From Jeongeupia sp. HS-3 (GTDB lineage Bacteria > Pseudomonadota > Gammaproteobacteria > Burkholderiales > Chitinibacteraceae), in contig NZ_AP024094.1 in NCBI RefSeq assembly GCF_015140455.1, positions 2,666,001 through 2,730,000 on the forward strand: DNA of 64,000 nt. Reading direction: 5' to 3'. The notes beneath the pieces were generated by a model. The model saw nothing but the letters and a program-made list of their open reading frames with translations, did no database searches and was not told the origin of the DNA. Positions 30,811 through 39,967 of the stretch are shown here, one piece after another. Both the position numbers and the translations under genes were made by a program. The stretch's first letter is position 1. Each line of letters opens with the position of its first letter.

Positions 30811-31596
30811 TTAGAGGACAGGCGCCGGATCGAGGGCATTATGCCGCGCCAGCAATTCCTCGGCCAATTGCAAATATGCCTGCGCACCCTTGGACGATTT
30901 GTCGTACGCGAGGATGGGCCGGCCGTAGCTCGGCGCTTCGGCGAGGCGGATATTGCGCGGAATCACCGTGTGGTAGAGCTTGCTGGTGAAGTGCTTCACC
31001 AGTTGATCGGAAACTTGCTGCGCCAGCGTCGAGCGCGGGTCGTACATGGTGCGCAGCAGGCCTTCGATCTCGATCTTGCGGTTGAGGCTCTGCTTGATGC
31101 GCCGCAGCGTACTGACCAGGTCGGAGAGTCCTTCGAGCGCGTAATACTCGCACTGCATCGGGATCATCACCGAGTCGGCGGCAACCATGCCGTTCAGCGT
31201 CAAGAGGTTCAACGCCGGCGGGCAGTCGAGAATGACGAAATCGTAGTCGTCGGCCACTTCGGCCAGCGCGGTCTTGAGCCGGGTTTCGCGGTGCTCGGCG
31301 TCGACGAGTTCGACCTCGGCGCCGGCCAGCTCGCGGTTGGTCGGCAGCACGTCGTAACGCCCGGACTCGGAATACTGAATGGTGTCGCGGATCGTCGATT
31401 CACCGATCAGCAAGGTATAGATCGTGTGCTTGAGCTTGGTCTTGTCGATGCCGCTGCCCATGGTCGCATTGGCCTGCGGGTCAAGATCGACCAGCAGGAC
31501 GCGGCGCCCCAGATGAGCAAGGCTGGCGGCCAGATTGACCGACGTGGTGGTTTTGCCGACGCCGCCCTTCTGGTTCGCGATCGCCAAAATCCTCAT
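30811..31596 (-). CDS. parA: Chromosome-partitioning ATPase ParA/Soj
   Basis: A 261-residue deviant-Walker ATPase. The P-loop KGGVGKTTTSVNLA is at residues 10-23 with the signature Lys, followed by LLVDLDPQANAT and the Walker B-like FVILDCPPALNLLTLN. It drives segregation of ParB-bound origins. Its start overlaps the rsmG stop by four bases, so the two are coupled. Confidence 0.96.
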   Translation of the reverse strand: MRILAIANQKGGVGKTTTSVNLAASLAHLGRRVLLVDLDPQANATMGSGIDKTKLKHTIYTLLIGESTIRDTIQYSESGRYDVLPTNRELAGAEVELVDAEHRETRLKTALAEVADDYDFVILDCPPALNLLTLNGMVAADSVMIPMQCEYYALEGLSDLVSTLRRIKQSLNRKIEIEGLLRTMYDPRSTLAQQVSDQLVKHFTSKLYHTVIPRNIRLAEAPSYGRPILAYDKSSKGAQAYLQLAEELLARHNALDPAPVL

Positions 31597-32246
31597 GCCA
31601 CCACCATATGCACCAGATGCCGCTCGGCATCGATGCCGGGCACGCTCAGGGTGTCAACGCCAACCGATTTGACGTCGGCCGGCAGCAGCGCGATTTCCTC
31701 GTGCGGGTACACGCCCTTCAGCGCGGCCCATTCACCATCGGCGGCAAGCAGGTGGCGGGTCAGCTTGGCGAATTCGGCCAGATCGGAGAACGCCCGGCTG
31801 GTGATGACGTTGAACGGCGCTTCGGGCCGGAACGCCTCGACGCGCTCGGTCACGACGGTGACGTTCGTCAACTTCAGATCGACTACCGCCTGGCGCAGAA
31901 AGGTGGTTTTCTTGTGGTTGGAATCGAGCAAAAACAATTGCCAGTCCGGGCGGGCGATCGCCAGCGGAATCCCCGGCGTGCCGAAGCCCGAACCGACGTC
32001 AAGAATGCGCGCGCCGGCCGCGGCCTTGAAATGCGCCAGCGGCGCCAGCGAATCGAGCAGATGGTGCGGCACCATCCGTTCGGGCTCGCGGATCGCCGTC
32101 AGGCTGTAGGTCTTGTTCCACTTTTCCAGCAGCGCCACGTAGGCGAGCAGCAGGCTTTGCTGCGATTCGTCCAGTGTCAGGCCGAGTTCTTGCAGGCCGG
32201 TGGACAGCGATACGGCCAGCTTGGGGGTCTGCGCTTCAATCATCAT
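31593..32246 (-). CDS. rsmG: 16S rRNA m7G527 methyltransferase RsmG (GidB)
   Basis: A protein of about 217 residues with a Rossmann methyltransferase fold. The SAM site is ILDVGSGFGTPGIPLAIARP, preceded by NKTYSLTAIREPERMVPHHLLDS and followed by FRPEAPFNVITSRAF, all typical of RsmG. It modifies G527 of 16S rRNA; loss gives low-level streptomycin resistance. The start is four bases after the mnmG stop; an adjacent second ATG is equally possible. Confidence 0.95.
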   Translation of the reverse strand: MMIEAQTPKLAVSLSTGLQELGLTLDESQQSLLLAYVALLEKWNKTYSLTAIREPERMVPHHLLDSLAPLAHFKAAAGARILDVGSGFGTPGIPLAIARPDWQLFLLDSNHKKTTFLRQAVVDLKLTNVTVVTERVEAFRPEAPFNVITSRAFSDLAEFAKLTRHLLAADGEWAALKGVYPHEEIALLPADVKSVGVDTLSVPGIDAERHLVHMVVA

Positions 32247-32250
32247 GGTC

Positions 32251-34167
32251 TCAGGCGGCCTTGTCTTGGCCCGCACTCGCTGCGAGCTGTTTTTTCTTCA
32301 AATGAACCAGCAGCAGCGCGATGGCCGCCGGGGTAATACCGGAAATCCGCCCGGCCTGGCCGAGCGTTTCGGGACGATGCTGGGTAAGCTTTTGCTGCGC
32401 TTCTTTCGACAAGCCCGACACGGCGGTGTAATCGAAATCGGCCGGCAGCTTCACGTCGTCGAGGGTATCGCGTTTGGCGACTTCGTGCTGTTGCCGTTCG
32501 ATATAACCCTGATACTTGACCTGGATTTCGACCTGCTCGGCGACCAGCGGATCGCCGATCACGGCGCCGTCCTTGGGCCGGGCACATTCGAGGCTCATCA
32601 GGCTGTCGAAACTGACTTCGGGCCGGCGCAACAGGTCGGCGAGACTGTATTCGCGTTCGATCGCCTTGCCGAGCACGCGCTCGGCTTCCGCGGCGTCGAG
32701 GATGCGCGGATTCACCCAGGTCGAGCGCAAGCGTTGCAGCTCGGTCTCGACCGCGTCGCGCTTGGTGCAGAACAGCGCCCATTGTTCGCCGCCGACCAGA
32801 CCGAGCTTTCGGCCTTCTTCGGTCAGGCGCAGGTCGGCGTTGTCTTCGCGCAGCTGCAGCCGGAATTCGGCGCGACTGGTGAACATCCGGTACGGCTCGG
32901 TCACGCCGAGCGTGGTCAGGTCGTCGACCAGCACACCGAGATAGGCCTGATCGCGGCCCGGCGTCCATGGCGCTTCGTCGGTCGCGTACAGCGCCGCGTT
33001 CAGCCCGGCGAACAGGCCCTGCGCGGCGGCTTCTTCGTAACCGGTGGTGCCGTTGATCTGGCCGGCAAAAAACAGCCCGGCGATCGCCTTGGATTCAAAC
33101 GACTGCTTCAGCGCGCGCGGATCAAAGTAGTCATATTCGATCGCATAGCCGGGACGCAGGATGCGGGCGTTTTCGAGCCCGACCATCGACTGCAGCGCGG
33201 CGATCTGGATGTCGAACGGCAGACTCGTCGAGAAGCCGCCCGGATAGTATTCGTGCGTATCGAGCCCTTCCGGTTCGAGGAAGATCTGGTGGCTGTCCTT
33301 GTCGGCAAAGCGGTTGATCTTGTCCTCGACCGACGGGCAGTAACGCGGGCCGACGCCCTCGATCTTGCCGGTGAACATCGGGCTACGGTCGAAGCCGCTG
33401 CGCAGGATCTCGTGCGTCTGCAGATTGGTGTGTGCAATCCAGCACGGTAGCTGCCGCGGGTGCATCGCCAGATTGCCGCGGGCCGAGAACACCGGCGCCG
33501 GCGTATCGCCGGGCTGGATTTCGAGCCGGGAGAAATCGATGGTGCGGCCGTCGATACGCGGCGGGGTGCCGGTCTTGAGCCGGCCGACCGGCAGTTGCAG
33601 TTCGCGCAGGCGCAGCGCGAGTGAAATCGACGCCGGATCACCGGCGCGCCCGCCCGTATGGTTCTCGAGCCCGACGTGGATCTTGCCGCCGAGGAAGGTG
33701 CCGGCGGTCAGCACCACCGCGCTGGCTTCGAAGCGGATGCCGATCTGCGTGACCGCGCCGGTGACGCGATCGCCGGCCAGCGTCAGGTCGGCGACTTCCT
33801 GCTGGAACAGGTCGAGGTTGGGCTGGTTTTCCAGCACTGCCCGGATCGCCGCCTTGTAGCGGACGCGATCGGCCTGGGCGCGCGTCGCCCGCACCGCCGG
33901 GCCCTTGCTGGCGTTCAGCGTCTTGAACTGGATACCGCTCATATCGGTCGCCAGCGCCATCGCACCGCCGAGCGCGTCGACTTCCTTGACCAGATGGCCC
34001 TTGCCGATGCCACCGATCGACGGATTGCAGCTCATCTGCCCGAGCGTTTCGATATTGTGCGTCAGCAGCAGCGTCTTGCGCCCCATGCGCGCGCTGGCGA
34101 GCGCGGCCTCGGTGCCGGCGTGACCGCCGCCGACGACGATCACGTCGTAACGGGTGGGATAAAGCAT
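32251..34167 (-). CDS. mnmG: tRNA cmnm5U34 synthesis protein MnmG (GidA)
   Basis: A 638-residue FAD protein. The dinucleotide-binding motif [21 protein letters not shown] is at the N-terminus, followed by [22 protein letters not shown] and a central [14 protein letters not shown]. With MnmE it modifies the wobble uridine of several tRNAs. The start at Met 34167 matches the family; the upstream 54 codons run into the bcs leader. It heads the unit mnmG-rsmG-parA-parB. Confidence 0.97.
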   Translation of the reverse strand: MLYPTRYDVIVVGGGHAGTEAALASARMGRKTLLLTHNIETLGQMSCNPSIGGIGKGHLVKEVDALGGAMALATDMSGIQFKTLNASKGPAVRATRAQADRVRYKAAIRAVLENQPNLDLFQQEVADLTLAGDRVTGAVTQIGIRFEASAVVLTAGTFLGGKIHVGLENHTGGRAGDPASISLALRLRELQLPVGRLKTGTPPRIDGRTIDFSRLEIQPGDTPAPVFSARGNLAMHPRQLPCWIAHTNLQTHEILRSGFDRSPMFTGKIEGVGPRYCPSVEDKINRFADKDSHQIFLEPEGLDTHEYYPGGFSTSLPFDIQIAALQSMVGLENARILRPGYAIEYDYFDPRALKQSFESKAIAGLFFAGQINGTTGYEEAAAQGLFAGLNAALYATDEAPWTPGRDQAYLGVLVDDLTTLGVTEPYRMFTSRAEFRLQLREDNADLRLTEEGRKLGLVGGEQWALFCTKRDAVETELQRLRSTWVNPRILDAAEAERVLGKAIEREYSLADLLRRPEVSFDSLMSLECARPKDGAVIGDPLVAEQVEIQVKYQGYIERQQHEVAKRDTLDDVKLPADFDYTAVSGLSKEAQQKLTQHRPETLGQAGRISGITPAAIALLLVHLKKKQLAASAGQDKAA

Positions 34168-34238
34168 GGGGAACTCTCTGCGCGAATGGGGGGTACGGGG
34201 GCAATATTCTACGCGATAACAATCACTTAGGGCAGACC

Positions 34239-34260
34239 CCGCGCCACGGCGCGGTTTTTC
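34239..34260 (+). terminator. Terminator-like hairpin upstream of bcsA
   Basis: CCGCGC (34239-34244) pairs with GCGCGG (34249-34254) around CACG and is followed by five Ts on the plus strand. It lies about 160 bases before the bcsA start, in the gap divergent with mnmG. It may stop stray plus-strand transcription or act as an attenuator of a longer bcs leader. Confidence 0.6.
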
Positions 34261-34417
34261 ACCTCCGCGCCCCGCCGGCATGAGGACGCTCACCCGCCAA
34301 ATGACAACAATGTAAGCATTTCTACCCATATAGCATCAAATCCGGCACGTTTATCGGCCAATGCTTTATCATTCGCGCAAGCTTACTCATACCGACAGAC
34401 CAGCAACGCAACAAGTA

Positions 34418-36697
34418 ATGAAAATTCTTACAAAGCATCTTCATGCGATGCTCGATCCGCTCGGTAACCGCGCCCTGCTCTGGGTCTGGGCCGGCTTGTG
34501 CGTCCTGGGCGGGCTGCTTGTCGTCGCCAACGTCGACCTCGGCGCCCAGTTATGGCTGGCGGCAGTCATCGTGATCCTGCTGCTGGCCTTGCGCCATATC
34601 GGCCATCCCGAGCGCTATCGCGCCTTCTTCCTGTTTCTCGCCGCCTTTCTGACCTTGCGCTATGTGTACTGGCGCACCACGCACACGCTCAGCCTCGACG
34701 GCCCGGCCGATATGGCGATGGCGCTACTGCTGTATATCGCCGAGCTGTACGGCATTGTCGTCGCGATGCTGGGTATCTTCGTCAATATCCGGCCGCTGAA
34801 ACGCAAGCCGGTGCCGCTGCCTGCCGACCCCTCGTTGCTGCCGACCGTCGACGTCTACATCCCGACCTACAACGAATCACCCGAGCTGCTCGAAGTCACC
34901 CTCCGCGCGGCAATGAACATCCGTTACCCGGCGAACAAGCTCAAGGTCTACCTGCTCGACGACGGCGGCACGGTGCAAAAGCGCGGCCAGGCCGACGAAG
35001 CCAAGGCGCTCGACGCGATCACCCGGCACAAATGGCTGCGCAAGCTGTGCCAGCGCCACGGCGCGCATTACATTTCGCGCGCGCGCAACGAACACGCCAA
35101 GGCCGGCAACATCAACGCCGCGCTGAAGGAATCGCACGGCGAACTGATCGTGATCCTCGACGCCGACCATGTGCCGACGGTCGATTTCCTGGAGAAAACC
35201 GTCGGCTTCTTCCTGCGCGACGAAAAACTCTTCCTGGTGCAGACGCCGCACTTTTTCATCAACCCGGATCCGATCGAAAAGAATCTGCGCATTTTTGGCC
35301 AGATTCCGTCCGAGAACGAAATGTTCTACTCGGTGATCCAGCACGGGCTGGATTTCTGGAACTCGGCCTTTTTCTGCGGTTCGGCCGCGGTGCTGCGGCG
35401 GCGCTGCCTCGAGGAGGTCGGCGGCATCGCCGGCACCTCGATCACCGAAGACGCCGAAACCGCGCTCGACCTGCATGCGCGCGGCTACAAGAGCGTTTAC
35501 CTCGGCATTCCGCTGATTTCGGGGCTGCAGCCGGAAACCTTCACCGGTTTCATCACCCAGCGGGTGCGCTGGGCGCAGGGGATGGTGCAGATCTTCCTGC
35601 TGAAGAACCCCTTTCGCGTACCGGGGCTGAAGCTGTGGCAGCGGCTGTGCTATTTCTCCAGCTCGTTCTTCTGGTTCTTCGGCTACGCCCGGCTGATGTT
35701 CCTGCTCGCGCCGTTGGCCTTTCTGCTGTTCGGCCTGCACATCTACAAGGCGACCTTGACCGACTTCCTCGCCTACGCGCTGCCGCACGTGATCGGCGTG
35801 ATGCTGGTATCCGATTATCTGTTCGACAAGGTGCGCTGGGCCTTCGTCTCCGAGCTGTACGAGCTGCTGCAGTCGATGTTCTCGCTGCCGGCGATTTTCA
35901 AGGTGTTCCGCAATCCGCGCGCACCGACCTTCCAGGTCACCCCCAAGGGCGAGCATCTGGACGAGGACTTCATTTCGCAGCTGTCGGGGCCGTTCTACCT
36001 CGTCTATCTGGCGGTCGTCGTCGGTATGGGCGCCGGCATCTGGCGCTACGTCAATTTTCCGCTCGAGCGCGACATCGTGCTGGTGACGCTGGCGTGGAAC
36101 ACGCTGAACCTGCTGCTGCTGAATGCGGCGATCGGCGCGCTGTTCGAGCGCCGCCAGCGCCGCGCCAATCCGCGCATGCCCGCCGATCTGGATGCCGAGC
36201 TGATCCTGCACGGCAGCGGCGCTCACCTGCCCTGCCGGGTCGACGACCTCTCGGCCAGCGGCGCCCGGCTGCTGGTTCCGAGCGCACAGCTGCCGCCGCT
36301 GACCAGCGATCTGGCGGTGATTGCAATCTACAACCCGGCGCTGCTGCGCTATACGCATTTGTCGGTACATATCCACAACGCCCGGCCGCTTGACGCCCAT
36401 CAGCACACGCTCGGCATCGAATTCGTCGACGTCGCGGTACAGCAGGTCGCCGAGGTCGTCGCGCTGGTGCACGGCGACAGCCAGCGCTGGCAGGACTACC
36501 GCAAGGAACGCGCGCGCAAGCTCGGCATTTTCGCCAGCCTGATGCTGCTGGTCCGCCTGGGCGGGCGTTATGCCTTGCAACACTACTATTCGATTCTGAT
36601 CACCGCTGGCCGCTTTCTGTGGCTGCGCCTGAAACCGGCACCGGTGGCGCTCGTCCGCCAGGGCCGGCGGCTGTGGCGATGGACTTGGGCAGGATAA
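34418..36697 (+). CDS. bcsA: Cellulose synthase catalytic subunit BcsA
   Basis: A 759-residue inner-membrane processive GT2 glycosyltransferase. It has N-terminal membrane helices, then the catalytic domain with DDGG, DADH (the D,D motif), FFCGSAAVLRRR, TED (SITEDAETALD) and QRVRW, then more membrane helices. The C-terminal PilZ domain has an Arg-rich RRQRRANPR segment and DLSASG, consistent with c-di-GMP activation. It polymerises UDP-glucose into beta-1,4-glucan and passes the chain across the membrane. Start: ATG 34418 is chosen, but ATG 34361 and 34448 are possible and none has a strong ribosome-binding site. It is the first gene of bcsA-bcsB-bcsZ. Confidence 0.93.
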   Translation: MKILTKHLHAMLDPLGNRALLWVWAGLCVLGGLLVVANVDLGAQLWLAAVIVILLLALRHIGHPERYRAFFLFLAAFLTLRYVYWRTTHTLSLDGPADMAMALLLYIAELYGIVVAMLGIFVNIRPLKRKPVPLPADPSLLPTVDVYIPTYNESPELLEVTLRAAMNIRYPANKLKVYLLDDGGTVQKRGQADEAKALDAITRHKWLRKLCQRHGAHYISRARNEHAKAGNINAALKESHGELIVILDADHVPTVDFLEKTVGFFLRDEKLFLVQTPHFFINPDPIEKNLRIFGQIPSENEMFYSVIQHGLDFWNSAFFCGSAAVLRRRCLEEVGGIAGTSITEDAETALDLHARGYKSVYLGIPLISGLQPETFTGFITQRVRWAQGMVQIFLLKNPFRVPGLKLWQRLCYFSSSFFWFFGYARLMFLLAPLAFLLFGLHIYKATLTDFLAYALPHVIGVMLVSDYLFDKVRWAFVSELYELLQSMFSLPAIFKVFRNPRAPTFQVTPKGEHLDEDFISQLSGPFYLVYLAVVVGMGAGIWRYVNFPLERDIVLVTLAWNTLNLLLLNAAIGALFERRQRRANPRMPADLDAELILHGSGAHLPCRVDDLSASGARLLVPSAQLPPLTSDLAVIAIYNPALLRYTHLSVHIHNARPLDAHQHTLGIEFVDVAVQQVAEVVALVHGDSQRWQDYRKERARKLGIFASLMLLVRLGGRYALQHYYSILITAGRFLWLRLKPAPVALVRQGRRLWRWTWAG

Positions 36698-36722
36698 TGA
36701 TTAAAAAAGCTGGAGAACCTGG

Positions 36723-38978
36723 ATGACTTACCGATCCGCCTTGCGCGGCTTGTTGTTGATGCTGCTGCTGAGCTGCAGCAGCGCCATTGCCAGCCTTGAG
36801 GCCCCGCGCGAACGCCGCGACGTACCCCTGATGGCGCTGACCGGCAACGCGCAGCCACTGCGCATCAGCGGTGCATCGAGCCAGCAATCGATCACGCTGC
36901 CCATCGGTGCGCGCGAAAACATCAAGAGCGCCATGCTGCATCTGGTCGCGACCAATTCGACCGCGCTGCTGCCCGAGCGCTCGCAACTGCAAATCCAGCT
37001 CAACGGCCGCGTGATCGCCCAGTTGCCGCTGTCGCCGAAGCAGCCCGAAATCACCGCCGACATCCGCTTGCCGCTGAATCTGCTCCAGCCCGGCTACAAC
37101 CGGCTCAGCTTCGTCGCCGCGCAGCATTACACGCTGCAATGCGAGGATCCGACCGCCCCCGAGCTGTGGAGCGAGATCGACATGCAGCAATCGACACTGC
37201 GCATCGACTCCGAACTGCAAACGCTGACGCCGACGCTGGATCGCCTCGATGCGCTGTTCGACCCGGCACAGTGGCACAGCCGCAGGCTGAATATCGTCAC
37301 CACCGGGCTGGCGCAACTGGGCAGCAACGAACTTGGCTGGGGCGCCCGGCTGGCCCAGGGCGCCGCGCTGCGGCTGCGTTACCAGCCGCTGGCGGTGCAG
37401 CATCGCGTCGCCAGCGCCGGCCGCGGCGACGGCCCGGTCAGCGGGCTGGATACCGCCGCGCTGGCCGGCAGCGACATTCTGCTGGTGGGCACGCTGGCAC
37501 AGCTCAAGCCTTACCTGTCGCCGGCATTGGCCGCCAGGGTGCAGTCGGGCTTTCTCGGCGTTTACCCGCTGCCGGGCGATGCCAGCCGGCTGCTGTTGAT
37601 CGCCACCGGCCGTGATGCCGCCGAGGTCGGCAAGGCCGTGGATGCGTTTGCCTGGCAGCGTTTCCCCTTCCCGCGTCAGGCCGAGCTGGCGGTACGCGAC
37701 GTCAAGCCCGCCACACTGCAGGACTATGCCGGCCCGCGGCGCATCAGTACCGAAGGCAGCTACCGCTTGCGCGATCTCGGCTTTCGCAGCCGCAACGTCA
37801 AGGGCATGTTTCCTGAGGCCATCGAGACCCGCATCCATCTGCCGGCCGACCTCTACGGCCCCGAGGACAGCAAGGTCGAGGTCGATCTGAACTACGCCGT
37901 CGGCGCGAAGATGCGCGCCGATTCGGTGCTCAACGTCCTTGTCAACGGCCAGTTCGCCCAGGTGATTCCACTCGATCAGGACAAGGGTGGCACCGTTGAG
38001 CATTACCGGCTGGAAATCCCGCTGCGCAACTTCAAGCCCGGCGAAAACACGCTGTCGTTTCAGCCGCGGATGACGCCGCTAGTGAGCGGCAACTGCCAGA
38101 CCCATCAGACCGAAAACCTGCAACTGACGATTTTCGACGACAGCACGCTCACCCTGCCGAAGTTGTTCCATTTTGCTCAACTGCCCGATCTGCACCGTTT
38201 CGCAGCCACCGGCTTCCCCTATGCGGTGGCCGCCACCGGCGAGCGGATCGGCATCATGGTGACCGAACGCCATAGCGACACCATCGGCGCCGCATGGAGC
38301 CTGCTCGGCAAGCTGGCGCAGCAACAGGCGCTGCCACTGACCGCCGCCCACATCGGCTTCGATACGCCACCGGCCGATCGCCATCTGCTGATCGTCGGCA
38401 GCAAGCCACCGGCCGCGCTGCTCAAGGGCGCGCCGTGGCAATCGGGAACGCCGATGCAGTTCACCCAGCCGGCTCAGGGTGCGATCCCGCAGGACAGCGT
38501 CGGCTGGCTGGCGCGCCAGTGGGTCTGGCTGAGCGGCGCCAGCCCGGCCACCGCCCCACAAGCAGCATCGACCGCGATCAGTGCCGATGCGACCTTGGCC
38601 GGTCAGCTGCTGATGATGCAATACCGCTCGCCACTGGACGATGACCGTACCGCTACGGTCTTCATCGGCGGCAATCCGGCCGATGTCGGCCGCGGCAGCG
38701 CCGAGCTGCTCGAAGCGCGCAACTGGGATGGTCTGGCGCATGACGTCACACTGCTGCGCATCGGCGAGCCGGGCGTGGTCAGCCAGCAGGTCGGCCCTTA
38801 TTACGACGTCGGCAAAATCGGCTTCATCGGCCGGATCGGCTATGCGTTCTCGCAATATCCGCTGCTGTGGCTGGCCATCACGCTGCTGCTGGTCGCGGTA
38901 CTGGCGCTGGTGACGGTGAAACTGCTGCGGCGTTTTTATCTACGCCACCATGCCGGGGTCGAGGAAGAAACGCCGTGA
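36723..38978 (+). CDS. bcsB: Cellulose synthase periplasmic subunit BcsB
   Basis: A 751-residue BcsB with an N-terminal signal peptide (about residues 1-24), a large periplasmic part of alternating carbohydrate-binding-like and flavodoxin-like domains, and a C-terminal membrane anchor (LLWLAITLLLVAVLALVTVKLL). Family marks include LPADLYGPEDSKVEVDLNY and VNGQFAQVIPL. It accepts the glucan chain from BcsA at the periplasmic face. The name cyclic-di-GMP-binding protein in databases is historical. GGAG 8-12 bases before ATG 36723 supports the start. It overlaps bcsZ by four bases. Confidence 0.92.
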   Translation: MTYRSALRGLLLMLLLSCSSAIASLEAPRERRDVPLMALTGNAQPLRISGASSQQSITLPIGARENIKSAMLHLVATNSTALLPERSQLQIQLNGRVIAQLPLSPKQPEITADIRLPLNLLQPGYNRLSFVAAQHYTLQCEDPTAPELWSEIDMQQSTLRIDSELQTLTPTLDRLDALFDPAQWHSRRLNIVTTGLAQLGSNELGWGARLAQGAALRLRYQPLAVQHRVASAGRGDGPVSGLDTAALAGSDILLVGTLAQLKPYLSPALAARVQSGFLGVYPLPGDASRLLLIATGRDAAEVGKAVDAFAWQRFPFPRQAELAVRDVKPATLQDYAGPRRISTEGSYRLRDLGFRSRNVKGMFPEAIETRIHLPADLYGPEDSKVEVDLNYAVGAKMRADSVLNVLVNGQFAQVIPLDQDKGGTVEHYRLEIPLRNFKPGENTLSFQPRMTPLVSGNCQTHQTENLQLTIFDDSTLTLPKLFHFAQLPDLHRFAATGFPYAVAATGERIGIMVTERHSDTIGAAWSLLGKLAQQQALPLTAAHIGFDTPPADRHLLIVGSKPPAALLKGAPWQSGTPMQFTQPAQGAIPQDSVGWLARQWVWLSGASPATAPQAASTAISADATLAGQLLMMQYRSPLDDDRTATVFIGGNPADVGRGSAELLEARNWDGLAHDVTLLRIGEPGVVSQQVGPYYDVGKIGFIGRIGYAFSQYPLLWLAITLLLVAVLALVTVKLLRRFYLRHHAGVEEETP

Positions 38979-39967
38979 TTCACCGCTGGCTGATCCCGCT
39001 GATGCTGCTGCTTTCCTTTGGCGCCCATGCTGCCGGCAGCGCGCGCTGGAATGACTTCGCCACGCGCTTCATCAGTGCCGACGGTCGCGTCATCGATAGC
39101 GGCAACGGCGGCATCAGCCACAGCGAAGGTCAGGGCTACGCGATGCTGCTCGCCGTCGCGCACAATGATCGCGCCCGTTTCGAGCGCGTCTGGCAATGGA
39201 CGCACCGCCGGCTGCAAACCCGTGGCGACGCGCTGTTCTCGTGGCAATGGCAACCCGACGCCAGCGGCGGCAAGGTCGGCGACCGCAACAATGCCAGCGA
39301 TGGCGATCTGCTGATCGCCTGGGCCTTGCTGCGGGCGGCCGAGCGCTGGAAGCAGCCGCGTTATCGCGGCCAGGCGCTGAAGATCCTCGCCGACGTGCGC
39401 AGCAAGCTGATCAAGCCCTCGCGCTTCGGCCCGCTGCTGCTGCCGGCCGAGAAAGGCTTCGAGAAACCCGGAGGCCCCATCGTCAACCCGTCGTACTGGC
39501 TGTTCCCGGCCTTTGCCGAATTCACCCGTGCCGACCGTGCACCGGTGTGGGCCGAGTTGCGCCAGAGCGGGCTGGCGCTGCTGGCAGCCGGCCGCTTCGG
39601 CCAATGGCAGTTGCCGCCGGACTGGCTGCAGGTCGGCGAGACGCTCACGCCGGCGATGTCGCGCCGCTATGGCTACAATGCCTTACGCGTGCCCTTGTAC
39701 CTGGCCTGGGCCGGACTCGATACGCCGGAACGGATCGCACCTTTCCTCGCGTTCTGGGATGCCCACCCGGACCATCTGCCGGCATGGACCGACTTCGACG
39801 GCAATGCGATCGATCCGGCCGATGCCCAGCCGGGCATCCACGCGATCGTGGCACTGCTTCGGCAAGCCGCCGGCGCGGTGCGCTTTGGCGACGGCGACAA
39901 CCGCGACTATTATCCAGCCGTGCTTGAGCTATTGAGCCGGCAGGCTGCAACCGAGGTACGCCGATGA
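38975..39967 (+). CDS. bcsZ: Periplasmic endo-1,4-beta-glucanase BcsZ (GH8)
   Basis: A 330-residue glycoside hydrolase family 8 enzyme with a signal peptide (HRWLIPLMLLLSFGAHA, cleavage near residue 21). The catalytic acid Glu is in ISHSEGQGYAML and the family signature is ASDGDLLIAWALL; the Arg-Tyr-Gly segment SRRYGYNALRVPLYLAW follows. It trims or releases cellulose chains in the periplasm. The start is a GTG overlapping the bcsB stop, and the stop overlaps the next gene by four bases. Confidence 0.93.
   Translation: MIHRWLIPLMLLLSFGAHAAGSARWNDFATRFISADGRVIDSGNGGISHSEGQGYAMLLAVAHNDRARFERVWQWTHRRLQTRGDALFSWQWQPDASGGKVGDRNNASDGDLLIAWALLRAAERWKQPRYRGQALKILADVRSKLIKPSRFGPLLLPAEKGFEKPGGPIVNPSYWLFPAFAEFTRADRAPVWAELRQSGLALLAAGRFGQWQLPPDWLQVGETLTPAMSRRYGYNALRVPLYLAWAGLDTPERIAPFLAFWDAHPDHLPAWTDFDGNAIDPADAQPGIHAIVALLRQAAGAVRFGDGDNRDYYPAVLELLSRQAATEVRR

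Noticed and set aside
34168-34417. c-di-GMP riboswitch upstream of bcsA
   Set aside because: I looked for the GEMM-I core and tetraloop arrangement and did not find it; the only clear structure is a simple terminator-like hairpin.
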